DNA of 17,232 nt from JAJYSO01 sp964451785 (GTDB taxonomy: Bacteria; Bacteroidota; Bacteroidia; Flavobacteriales; Flavobacteriaceae): NCBI GenBank assembly GCA_964451785.1, contig CAYVJG010000047.1:1-17232 (forward strand), given 5' to 3'. Under the pieces are notes generated by a model, which was not told where the DNA came from, did no database searches, and saw nothing but the letters and a program-made list of their open reading frames with translations. This document shows, piece after piece, positions 1 through 7,034 of this stretch. The position numbers and the translations under genes are program-made. How positions within the stretch are numbered: position 1 is the stretch's first letter; every line of letters starts with the position of its first letter.

Positions 1-15
1 TTAATTAATATTTAG

Positions 16-3000
16 TTACTTATTATGTACTTTTAAATAGAGCTCCAAGTTTTTGTGCATTTGTAAAACTTCATAGTTTCTTGAAGAAATTCCAAAACTA
101 TTCCAATCTACTTTAAAATCATTTTTCGTTCCTCGTCTCTCCTTATTATCTTCTATAAACTGCTGTTTGACTTTTTCCCCAAAGCCTTCTGCTCCGCGTT
201 TACTCAATAATTTTTGAACCACTACAAATATAGTATCTGGAGAATACACATCAATAGAAGTTCGCAAATTATTCACTTTAAGCTTAACCATAGCCGAATC
301 GATTTCGGTTTTTAGCAACATAGCCGTTTGACGTTCTGAAGTTTTAAAAGGATAAATCAAGTTATAAAAACCTTGCCCTTGTGTTTGGAAGCGTGCACTG
401 GCTATCTTAGGCAAATCATTTTGGATGATGTCTTCAGCCTTTTTACCCTCTTCAGTTTGCGGATAAGTCAAGGCTACATAGTTTAGTGCTTCTCCATAAA
501 CTTTATAACCGTAAAGTCGCCCTTTGACTACTGCTTTGAGCAATTCCATTTTTGGCACAATAGCATTACCTGTAAACACTGTGATATAGTGATCCAGATC
601 TGCCAACAAGTTTGTGTAATCAGCATTGTCATAACGCTTATACAATCCGTTGTAAACTACAATAGGATTTTCATTAGAATTTTTCAAACTCTGTGGATTG
701 CGCAATATTTTAGCATAACGCGACTCCGGATGCTGCGTAATGATGTTTTGTTTCCATTTATCAGCTTTAGCTGGTTGATTAATTTCTGAATAGATTTTGT
801 ACAGATTGTATTTTGAAGGCAACACCAAACGTTCTTCAGGAGCATTGGCTAGCAGCCCTTCAAATTTATCAGCTGCAAGTTGATATTCTTTAAATTGAAC
901 GCGATAAATCACTCCTAACTGGTAATACGCAAAATTGCGCTCGTCAGAAATACTGTCAATGACAGCCGTATCAGTCGGCAATTGTTTGATATAGGTATCG
1001 GCATCAAAGCGTGGGTCTGCCTCTATTGCCGCTAGGTAGTCAAAGCTCTGCTCCTCATCTTTTGTTTCTTTCTTAGACTTAGGTTGACCTTTTTCGGTAC
1101 GCCAGTTATCTTGCAACTCACGGTGTCCCCAAATTTTCTCAAAAGCTTTTCTGCCATTTGCAACTTGTGCCGGATTGTAAAAATAAAATCCTACGACTCC
1201 TCCTGCTTGACTTTGTTGACGAGTAAACATATTGCTCATACGCTTAGCGTGGCGCTGAGCTTCTGCAGCCTGTTTAGCCTCAGCTATAGCTACAGCTTTT
1301 ATGCTGTCCACATAAGTTTGAAAATATGCTTTTTGCTGAACGGGGCTCATTCTTACCAACTGTAAAATACTATCATCTCGCACCGCTACAGACTCGTAAA
1401 AAATAACGTCATTTAAATTGAGTCGTTTGCGTCTAAAATGACGATACTCGCGTGATGCTTCCGGTAAATTAACCATGGTGCTATCATAATAGGCGCCTGC
1501 TAATTTATAGTCTGTTTGATCAAAATAATAATTCCCTAAGGTTTTATAAATGCGGTATTTCATACCGTGATCAGGCGTATTGCTACGCAAGGCATCGTTG
1601 TAATACAAAATTGCCACTGGCATCGAGTCAATAGCGCGGTAATGCTCTGCAATGCGGTAATTAACAATATCGAGATAAGGACGGTTTTCACGGTTGACTA
1701 ATAGCTCAGTCAAGTGCTCTAACTGTGCCGTTGTATCGCCAGTTTCGTAATCAAAATGCGCTGCCTTTTGCGCAAAAGCTTGCAGGCGATAAATGCGTGG
1801 AATGCGGCGTTTGTAATCTATAATTTGATTGTAAGCGATATCAGCGCTATCCGGTTTGTGTAAACTATCATACAGCTGTCCTTTAACAAACAAATAACGG
1901 GCTAGTTTAGTTTTATCTTTTTCTAATTGAATAGCATACTCTAAGGCGGGTAGGGCAGATTGATAATCTTCTACATCAATATACGTTTGTGTAAGAGCTG
2001 TTGCTGCAGTAATTCTATCTTCAGTCGGCAATTCAACAACTGTATCGTTGAGAATTGTAGTCAGGTTTTGTATGACACGGTTATAATTCTCAAGGCGCAG
2101 ATACACTTTTTCTCTCCAAATTTCAGCAGTTCTGATATATTTAATATCGTCATATTTAGAAATGATGTAATTAAAGGCCTCTAATGCCGGAAAATAACGC
2201 TGATCGTAATAACGCGCTTTTCCCAACAACATAAAAGCATCTTTCATCTGTGGATTGTACTCTTGCCCATCAATCAGCATATTGTGTTTTTGGATAGCCT
2301 TAGTAGCTTTTTCTTCAGCACGATCTATTTTTTGCTCAAAACTCCCGGTCATATAAGCCGGCTGAGCACCTACAGCGTTATAGCCGCCATAACCATTCAT
2401 TCCGCCGCGTTGATTCATCGGCAGATTTGACATAGATTGCATACTTTGTTGAGACAATTGCCCGCCACCAACGGGCCTTCCTAATTGTCCTCCGCGAGAT
2501 ACAGCTGAAACTGAAGATGGAGAAAGTTGACCGCGACCAGTATTGCTATTTTGGTATTGCCCTGCTATGTTTCGGCTATTTTGTTGACCATAACGGCTAT
2601 TGGCAGCTTGCGTATTGCGGTTATTAAAATTGTTTTGGCGATTATTGAATCCGGATTGCTGAGCAATTCCGCCTTGTATTCCTGTTCTATTCAACGCATT
2701 GCCTTGCCGACCTGTGCCAAAAGCGTTGCGATTTTGCTGTGTGTTAGTGCCGATTCCGGTGAGCATTCGGTTACCGGCTGTTCCAGATTTATTAAACGCA
2801 CTAAACGCGTCTTTTACTGAAGTAGATTGCTGGTCATTTTTAGTCAAAGCCGGCAAGCCTCTACCGGCGCCACCCCTTTGTAAAGTTGGTTGAACAGATT
2901 GTGGCACTTCGACCATTTGCCCATAAACTACAGAATCTTCCGCAGTTTTAGTCATGCGTTCCAGTGGCAGAATGTGCCAATAATCGTCTTCATAATTATA

Positions 3001-3186
3001 GTCTAGCTGTTTTAGCCCATTATCTAAAGCTAAATTCCCGTGATAGAGAATATTGTAATAGGTGCCCATGGCGTGGAAATTACGATTTATCCACGTGTTT
3101 TTTTTACGTGAACAAGCCGTAGCAATCCCTACAAGTGCAATGACTAAACAAACTCTATAGCAGATAAGTCGATATGGTCGATTCAA
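16..3186 (-). CDS. sprE: SprE/PorW-family lipoprotein of gliding motility and type IX secretion
   Basis: Large TPR-containing lipoprotein, 1056 residues. Seen: hydrophobic signal segment (about residues 6-24) ending in IATA-C with Cys25 as the likely lipidated residue, followed by the SRKKNTW..RN.HA motif I associate with SprE/PorW. TPR-like helices start near residue 300, and a conserved-looking FYFYNPAQVANG / WGHRELQDNWR block lies in the middle. Known: SprE (Flavobacterium johnsoniae) and PorW (Porphyromonas) are outer-membrane lipoproteins needed for T9SS function and gliding. From memory those homologues are about 870 residues, so this protein is about 190 longer. The excess matches a Q/N/G/R/S-rich stretch at residues 95-280. 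The start must be TTG (3184-3186): an in-frame TAG lies two codons upstream, and the next Met (residue 40) is beyond the lipobox. The gene stands alone here; anything downstream lies outside the window. Family call is firm; the exact start slightly less so. Confidence 0.9.
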   Translation of the reverse strand: MNRPYRLICYRVCLVIALVGIATACSRKKNTWINRNFHAMGTYYNILYHGNLALDNGLKQLDYNYEDDYWHILPLERMTKTAEDSVVYGQMVEVPQSVQPTLQRGGAGRGLPALTKNDQQSTSVKDAFSAFNKSGTAGNRMLTGIGTNTQQNRNAFGTGRQGNALNRTGIQGGIAQQSGFNNRQNNFNNRNTQAANSRYGQQNSRNIAGQYQNSNTGRGQLSPSSVSAVSRGGQLGRPVGGGQLSQQSMQSMSNLPMNQRGGMNGYGGYNAVGAQPAYMTGSFEQKIDRAEEKATKAIQKHNMLIDGQEYNPQMKDAFMLLGKARYYDQRYFPALEAFNYIISKYDDIKYIRTAEIWREKVYLRLENYNRVIQNLTTILNDTVVELPTEDRITAATALTQTYIDVEDYQSALPALEYAIQLEKDKTKLARYLFVKGQLYDSLHKPDSADIAYNQIIDYKRRIPRIYRLQAFAQKAAHFDYETGDTTAQLEHLTELLVNRENRPYLDIVNYRIAEHYRAIDSMPVAILYYNDALRSNTPDHGMKYRIYKTLGNYYFDQTDYKLAGAYYDSTMVNLPEASREYRHFRRKRLNLNDVIFYESVAVRDDSILQLVRMSPVQQKAYFQTYVDSIKAVAIAEAKQAAEAQRHAKRMSNMFTRQQSQAGGVVGFYFYNPAQVANGRKAFEKIWGHRELQDNWRTEKGQPKSKKETKDEEQSFDYLAAIEADPRFDADTYIKQLPTDTAVIDSISDERNFAYYQLGVIYRVQFKEYQLAADKFEGLLANAPEERLVLPSKYNLYKIYSEINQPAKADKWKQNIITQHPESRYAKILRNPQSLKNSNENPIVVYNGLYKRYDNADYTNLLADLDHYITVFTGNAIVPKMELLKAVVKGRLYGYKVYGEALNYVALTYPQTEEGKKAEDIIQNDLPKIASARFQTQGQGFYNLIYPFKTSERQTAMLLKTEIDSAMVKLKVNNLRTSIDVYSPDTIFVVVQKLLSKRGAEGFGEKVKQQFIEDNKERRGTKNDFKVDWNSFGISSRNYEVLQMHKNLELYLKVHNK
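2347..2904 (-). other. Q/N/G-rich low-complexity segment within sprE
   Basis: Encodes about residues 95-280 of the SprE protein. The stretch is dominated by Gln, Asn, Gly, Arg and Ser, with motifs such as FNNRQNNFNNRN, YGQQNSR, SQQSMQSMS and GGMNGYGGYN, and few acidic or hydrophobic residues. The reading frame stays open on both sides, so this is an in-frame expansion. It sits between the N-terminal lipoprotein region and the TPR array, where a flexible linker would be tolerated. Composition resembles disordered, prion-like linkers. That it is disordered is inference. Confidence 0.75.
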
Positions 3187-3252
3187 GGTCTAATAATTTT
3201 AAATAAAAATGCTCTTTTCTAAAGATATTCACAGCATTGATGTTGTTTATAC

Positions 3253-3271
3253 AGAAAACTTATAGTTTTCT
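3253..3271. repeat. Perfect 8-bp inverted repeat upstream of sprE
   Basis: AGAAAACT, TAT, AGTTTTCT: a perfect 8-bp inverted repeat with a 3-base spacer, 67-85 bases upstream of the sprE start codon. There is no adequate T-run on either side, so it is not a convincing terminator. It could be an operator or a hairpin in the sprE leader. Function unknown. Confidence 0.35.
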
Positions 3272-3725
3272 TTCAAATTAACACTTCAAATGTCATTAAT
3301 CAAATTATGATTAATTTAATAAAACACCAATGCTATAAAACATAACTCGCCCTTTATGAAAATAGTATGATTTGACCGTAAAAATACATTTCTTTTGACA
3401 GAATAAAAGAGAGTTTACAAGAAAAGTGCAAAATAAGTAAATCACTAAACGCAAGGAAACTACTAAGAGCAAGCGCTGTGGAATAAAGGTTATTATTTTA
3501 ATCACAGTTCACAATAGAAATCTAAACAACCTCTCGAAAAAATATATTACGTTAACTATTAGCGTCTTAAATTCACAAATGGTTCAGTTTTGAATGAATT
3601 AACAGAAACACGTGAATCAAACTTCAACAAAACCACCAATCAACTAAAAACCAATCCCTTACACGGCTCTTGTAAGTAAATTTAGCTTTTAATTAAAGAT
3701 TTATTTAGTTTTTATAAAAAAATCT

Positions 3726-3733
3726 TATGTTTG
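3726..3733 (+). promoter_or_regulatory. Putative Bacteroidota -7 box (TATGTTTG)
   Basis: Exact match to the Bacteroidota -7 consensus TAnnTTTG, 107 bases upstream of the 59-codon gene at 3840. The TTTAG-like sequence about 20 bases further upstream is only a poor -33 match. In AT-rich DNA such an octamer can occur by chance, so this is tentative. If used, it gives a leader of about 100 bases. Confidence 0.35.
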
Positions 3734-3839
3734 TGAAAAAATTGCTAATCATTTAACTCAAAAAAAATGAAAAAAATGCGCTTATTTATTCTATGAGTGT
3801 TGCTTCAGAGAGTCCATTCTTCTAGTTAAATCAAACATT

Positions 3840-4019
3840 ATGAAAAAACTGATTAAGACTTTTAGCTTGTCTGTACTATTCTTTTTTACCTTATGGTATA
3901 CAAATGGTATAAACCTACATTCTGTTTTTGGCATAATTCCTATCGTTTTTTTAATAGCAATGAATGTAGGTGCCATTTTACTTTACTACAAAAGTTTAAG
4001 AAAAAGAGAACAAAATTAA
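3840..4019 (+). CDS. Small two-helix membrane protein, function unknown
   Basis: A 59-residue ORF beginning MKKLIKTFSLSVLFFF. Seen: a short basic N-terminus, a hydrophobic segment at about residues 8-20, a short polar turn (YTNGINLHS), a second hydrophobic segment at about residues 30-50 (FGIIPIVFLIAMNVGAILLY), then a strongly basic tail (KSLRKREQN). This predicts a hairpin inner-membrane protein with both ends in the cytoplasm. A perfect TAnnTTTG box lies upstream, and a strong terminator in the same orientation follows 94 bases after the stop, so it looks like a stand-alone transcription unit. I do not recognise a family. The opposite-strand ORF over the same DNA (3791-3976) lacks any such context and is probably its shadow. 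Confidence 0.6.
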   Translation: MKKLIKTFSLSVLFFFTLWYTNGINLHSVFGIIPIVFLIAMNVGAILLYYKSLRKREQN

Positions 4020-4113
4020 AAGAAATACCAACTTCTCAGAAGCTCACTGGTGTTTAAATGCTTTTCGATAAGCTAATAAATAATGCTCTTAAGTTTTTGA
4101 AGCTACCTAAAAC

Positions 4114-4161
4114 CTGACAGATTTACCCCTTTAGTGTGTGTTAAATCTGTCAGTTTTTTTT
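4114..4161 (+). terminator. Rho-independent terminator
   Basis: A perfect 12-bp stem, CTGACAGATTTA (4114-4125) and TAAATCTGTCAG (4142-4153), with a 16-base loop and eight T residues at 4154-4161. The T-run is on the plus strand, so it ends transcripts from the small gene at 3840. Read on the minus strand the stem is followed only by GTTTTAGG, so it may also weakly terminate the response-regulator gene that ends at 4207. Confidence 0.85.
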
Positions 4162-4206
4162 ATAATAGAAACAATCCGCTATATCTGACCATGAGCTAAA
4201 ATCACA

Positions 4207-5367
4207 TCAAGCAAAGGTGTTAATATCCTGGTGGTCAACTTTATCTTTCCCTAAAATTATCAAGCGCTCGACCACATTTCTCAATTCGCGAATATTTCCT
4301 CTCCACTCGCGTTCTTGCAGAAGTTTCACTGCTTTTTCAGTAAACACTTTAGGCGGAATACCTTGTTCTTGAGCTATTTTTTTTGAAAAATACTCCACCA
4401 ACAAAGGAATATCTTCAGGGCGCTCATTGAGCTTAGGTACTTCAACAAGAATTACAGCCAAGCGGTGATAGAGGTCTTCTCTAAAGTTACCTTTCTCAAT
4501 TTCTTCGCTCAGGTTTTTGTTGGTTGCGGCCAAAACGCGTACATCAATTGATTTAGCTTTATTGCCCCCGACACGCTGAATTTTTCGTTCTTCTAACACC
4601 CGCAATACTTTGGCCTGAGCCGACAAACTCATGTCGCCAATTTCATCGAGAAAAATGGTTCCTCCTTCGGCGGCTTCAAACTTTCCGGCGCGATCTTTAT
4701 TAGCCGAAGTAAATGCCCCTTTAACATGTCCAAAGAGTTCACTTTCTATTAATTCAGGCGGAATAGCGGCGCAATTCACTTCAATTAAGGGACCTTGAGC
4801 ACGCAGACTTTTTTCGTGAATCCAGTGTGCTACGAGTTCTTTTCCGGTACCATTTTCACCGGTAATCAACACACGTGCTTCTGTTGGCGCCACCTTTTCA
4901 ATCATATTTTTAATAGCCTCAATCTGCGGCGAATTACCGATCATTTGGTAAGCCCTACTCACTTTCTTTTTGAGGCGTTTATTTTCAGTCACTAACTTTT
5001 GGCGGTCTAAAGCGATGCGCACCGTTGTCAGCAAGCGGTTTAAATCGGGTGGTTTTGAGATGTAATCAAAGGCGCCTTTCTTCATGCAATCAACGGCAGT
5101 ATCTAAATCGCCGTGCCCGGAAATCATCACTACCGGCAAATCAGGCTTGATTTTTACCGTAGCCTCTAACACTTCAACGCCATCCATTTTAGGCATTTTA
5201 ATATCGCAAAGCACAAGATCAAATTCGTTGTCTTTTAGCATTTCCATGCCTTGCAAGCCATCTTCGGCTTCTTCAATATGGTAAGTTTTATTTTCTTCGG
5301 CTAATATTTTTGTCAAGACGCGGCGAATGGCGGCTTCATCTTCTATGATTAAAATGCGTGATCCCAT
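4207..5367 (-). CDS. Sigma-54-dependent response regulator (NtrC type, no HTH domain)
   Basis: 386-residue two-domain regulator. Receiver domain at residues 3-120: acidic pocket E9/D10, phospho-acceptor Asp55 (CDIKMPKMDG), Ser83, Lys105. AAA+ sigma-54 interaction domain at about 143-372: Walker A GENGTGKE (170-177), loop GAFTSA (217-222), Walker B TIFLDEIGD (237-245), FREDLYHRL (295-303) and a C-terminal WRGNIRELRN helix. The protein stops at INTFA, right after the AAA+ domain, with no Fis-type HTH, so it has no obvious DNA-binding domain. The sigma-54 loop reads GAFTSA rather than GAFTGA. ATG at 5367 is chosen because MGSRILIIEDE is the canonical start of a receiver domain; a longer frame reaches 5442 but adds 25 unrelated residues. 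No histidine kinase is adjacent, so it is an orphan here. Target genes are unknown. Confidence 0.9.
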   Translation of the reverse strand: MGSRILIIEDEAAIRRVLTKILAEENKTYHIEEAEDGLQGMEMLKDNEFDLVLCDIKMPKMDGVEVLEATVKIKPDLPVVMISGHGDLDTAVDCMKKGAFDYISKPPDLNRLLTTVRIALDRQKLVTENKRLKKKVSRAYQMIGNSPQIEAIKNMIEKVAPTEARVLITGENGTGKELVAHWIHEKSLRAQGPLIEVNCAAIPPELIESELFGHVKGAFTSANKDRAGKFEAAEGGTIFLDEIGDMSLSAQAKVLRVLEERKIQRVGGNKAKSIDVRVLAATNKNLSEEIEKGNFREDLYHRLAVILVEVPKLNERPEDIPLLVEYFSKKIAQEQGIPPKVFTEKAVKLLQEREWRGNIRELRNVVERLIILGKDKVDHQDINTFA

Positions 5368-5482
5368 AAAGTTTAATTTAGAAAGGTGGTCTAAAATACA
5401 CATTTTAGCTGTAATGCCGTATGTATAAATTAAATAGTCCAATTTCGACTTTGTCTCATTGTACTAGTAATTTATGAACCAC

Positions 5483-5542
5483 GGTATTATACCTATAAAA
5501 AATATTCTAAATCGGACTAAAAAATAATTCTAATTGGTATAA
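5483..5542. repeat. GGTATTATACC palindrome plus GGTATAA half-site upstream of the regulator gene
   Basis: GGTAT-T-ATACC at 5483-5493 is a perfect 5-bp-arm palindrome. A second copy of the arm, GGTATAA, lies at 5536-5542, inverted relative to TTATACC (5487-5493). They sit about 120-175 bases upstream of the response-regulator start. This could be an operator cluster, but short AT-rich palindromes are common by chance. Confidence 0.25.
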
Positions 5543-5618
5543 GTTATCACTATGCCCTGATTTTTAATCTTAGATCCAAGTCACAAATGCAACAGAATAA
5601 GACAAGAGCGCCAGAGGT

Positions 5619-5670
5619 TTAATTAGCATTTTGAAGTAACACCGCCTCAGAACAGCAACTTGCTAATTAA
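5619..5670. repeat. 10-bp inverted repeat around the end of the truncated OMP gene
   Basis: TTAATTAGCA (5619-5628) and TGCTAATTAA (5661-5670) are perfect reverse complements with a 32-base spacer. The right arm includes the stop codon of the small ORF ending at 5663. There is no T-run, so it is a poor terminator. It may mark the edge of a rearrangement or be chance. Confidence 0.3.
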
Positions 5671-5932
5671 TTTTAACCGAAATTGCCAAACCAACACCAA
5701 AAGTGTTATTAAAAAAATAGTTTGATTCGAAGTCTACACCTATAATATGCGTGTTATCTTCTCTTTCAAAATCAGTATTGTAGTCACTATCGGTATCATT
5801 AAAAGACGGAAAGAGCACTAAACCTTTTGCTTCAAAACTAAGAGGGAAACTCTTTTGATCATTGCTTTGCCCCATCATTAATGCCGGAATGAACACTAAA
5901 CTAAACAGGAGAACAGTAGCTTTTCTTATCAT
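5663..5932 (-). pseudogene. Probable truncated outer-membrane protein (N-terminal remnant)
   Basis: 89 residues from ATG at 5932. Seen: a clear signal peptide (MIRKATVLLFSLVFIPALMMGQ), then about 65 residues including FEAKGLVLFPSFNDTDSDYN and an aromatic, beta-strand-like end (GVDFESNYFFNNTFGVGLAI) before SVKIN and the stop. The composition is that of the first two or three strands of a small Bacteroidota outer-membrane beta-barrel, which would normally run to about 200 residues. The frame cannot be continued: the other two frames beyond the stop give no matching sequence. I therefore read it as a 3'-truncated gene. A short intact secreted protein cannot be excluded. The frame extends to 5971 but that only adds residues before the signal peptide. 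Confidence 0.45.
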
Positions 5933-6319
5933 TGTATACGGATTTAGAAAATCATTCGACGTCCATGCCATTCATTACCGATTCTTGTCATTCCAAACAC
6001 ATTTAACCCCACTAATTTAGGCCTTTGAAAATCAATTGTAAGATCAAACGATGGATTACCCTCAACTTTTAGCCTACCTCACTTTAGGTCTTATTCAACT
6101 TGCACTGTCCCTTATAATAACGAGCTCGCTAACTAGTGAGTCAATATAGTCACAAAATTATTTATAATAAAATTAACGTAACATGAATTTCAACTTTATT
6201 ACCAAACCTAAACACATTATTCAACTTTCAGTAGTTTTTAGTATTATTTAGAAGTTTTTCTACTATGAAGTATTCTTTTTTGTTTTTACATTTGAATATC
6301 ATAAATAAATAACAACAAA
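5933..6319. other. Non-coding spacer between two receptor/OMP remnants
   Basis: About 390 AT-rich bases between the divergently oriented OMP remnant and the broken TonB receptor. I see a TACATTTG box at 6287-6294 in front of the receptor remnant, and no ORF, RNA gene or strong hairpin. Confidence 0.5.
6287..6294 (+). promoter_or_regulatory. Putative -7 box (TACATTTG) of the broken receptor gene
   Basis: Exact TAnnTTTG match, 26 bases upstream of the TTG start at 6320, a normal distance for a Bacteroidota promoter. The -33 region is not convincing. If active, the pseudogene may still be transcribed. Confidence 0.45.
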
Positions 6320-6850
6320 TTGAATAAAAAAATTATTTGCATACTATTAACCCTATTTCCATTAGTATCTTTCTCTCAACTAAAACTCACCGGAACCGTA
6401 AAAGACTCAACGCAAACCATCCCTCTTGGCAATGTTATCTTAACTGACAATAAGGGCGAAACAACCACAGGCGCCATAACCGACGAAAACGGAAGATTTA
6501 AACTCACTGCGCCACAAGGCGATTACAGCTTGAAAATTAATTTTATGAGCTATGCCAGTTGGCAAAAAAACCTTGATTGAACAAAAAGTAGATCGATTGG
6601 TGTTTAATGTAGCTAACACGCCTTTTGGCAAGAGCAGCACGGCGCAAGATTTATTAAAACATACCCCGGGCGTAAATTACCGCAATGGCGCGCTGTCTAT
6701 AATAGGAAAAGGGGAAGCGAGAGTTATGGTAAATGGGCGGATAAAAAACTTTCCGGTGCCCAATTAAAAGGATTTTTAAATTCACTTCAAGCCGATGCCA
6801 TCGAATCTGTGGAAATCATAACAACTCCGCCAACTTTATTTCCAAACTGA
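6320..6850 (+). pseudogene. Broken TonB-dependent receptor (CarboxypepD_reg-like plus plug remnant)
   Basis: Remnant of an outer-membrane receptor of the OMP_b-brl_3-like family, normally about 780-800 residues. Frame 1 (6320-6580, TTG start) gives a signal peptide ending VSFSQ and a CarboxypepD-regulatory-like fold (LTGTVKDS, ITDENGRFKL, INFMSYASW). Near 6548-6560 it is joined out of frame to VGKKTLIEQKVDRLVFNV (frame 2), so about 30 expected linker residues are missing and the join looks like an internal deletion. Frame 2 runs through TPGVNYRNGALSIIGKGEARVMVNGR. It breaks at a six-A run (6743-6748), where one extra A would restore KKLSGAQLKGFLNSLQADAIESVEIITTPP in the third frame. That frame stops at 6848-6850, just where the plug should continue, and the barrel is absent. 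Two frame breaks plus truncation make it non-functional. Confidence 0.85.
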
Positions 6851-6909
6851 AACGATCGGAAAGCGACTAAGAATTAGCCCCAAAAGTCTATTTTACTTGC
6901 TGTTAAAAC

Positions 6910-6917
6910 TAATTTTG
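6910..6917 (+). promoter_or_regulatory. Putative -7 box (TAATTTTG) upstream of the YD-repeat gene
   Basis: Exact TAnnTTTG match, 118 bases upstream of the ATG at 7035. No matching -33 element at the right distance, and the surrounding DNA is extremely AT-rich, so this may be chance. Confidence 0.25.
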
Positions 6918-7034
6918 TTTATTTTTAGAAAAAGTTATAAAAATAATTTTTTCTCGAGACTACTCTAAAGGCAAAATTATGGCTTCTTTTGCGCAATCCA
7001 GATGGCAACCAGCAAAACCACTAAACTAAACAGT

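Larger units (their letters stand above)
3187..3839. other. Non-coding AT-rich stretch between sprE and the small membrane protein gene
   Basis: 653 bases without a convincing gene. It holds the sprE leader with the 3253-3271 inverted repeat, a probable promoter box at 3726-3733 for the plus-strand gene at 3840, and a nine-codon plus-strand ORF at 3767-3796 (MKKMRLFIL) in that gene's leader. The minus-strand frame 3311-3505 (GTG start, 64 codons) has no recognisable signal and is very Leu/Phe-rich, as expected of chance translation of AT-rich DNA. I see no RNA gene. Confidence 0.6.

Noticed and set aside
2527..2893. Plus-strand ORFs opposite the low-complexity part of sprE
   Set aside because: They are antisense shadows of repetitive coding DNA, without promoter or signal.
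3311..3505. Minus-strand 64-codon ORF with GTG start
   Set aside because: Leu/Phe-rich chance translation of AT-rich DNA, no signal, no leader or terminator, no recognisable family.
3791..3976. Minus-strand 61-codon ORF opposite the small membrane protein
   Set aside because: It overlaps the better supported plus-strand frame 3840-4019, whose topology and terminator orientation fit a gene; this one has neither.
5368..5442. Upstream extension of the response regulator (25 more residues)
   Set aside because: Receiver domains begin as MGSRILIIEDE; the extra residues have no family counterpart.
6551..6570. TTGGCA...CTTGAT resembling a sigma-54 -24/-12 promoter
   Set aside because: Lies within the receptor remnant's coding sequence, lacks the TTGC of the -12 element, and no gene starts downstream of it.
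6979..7029. 16-codon ORF (MASFAQSRWQPAKPLN) just before the YD-repeat gene
   Set aside because: No attenuator-like hairpin or repeated regulatory codons; likely chance.
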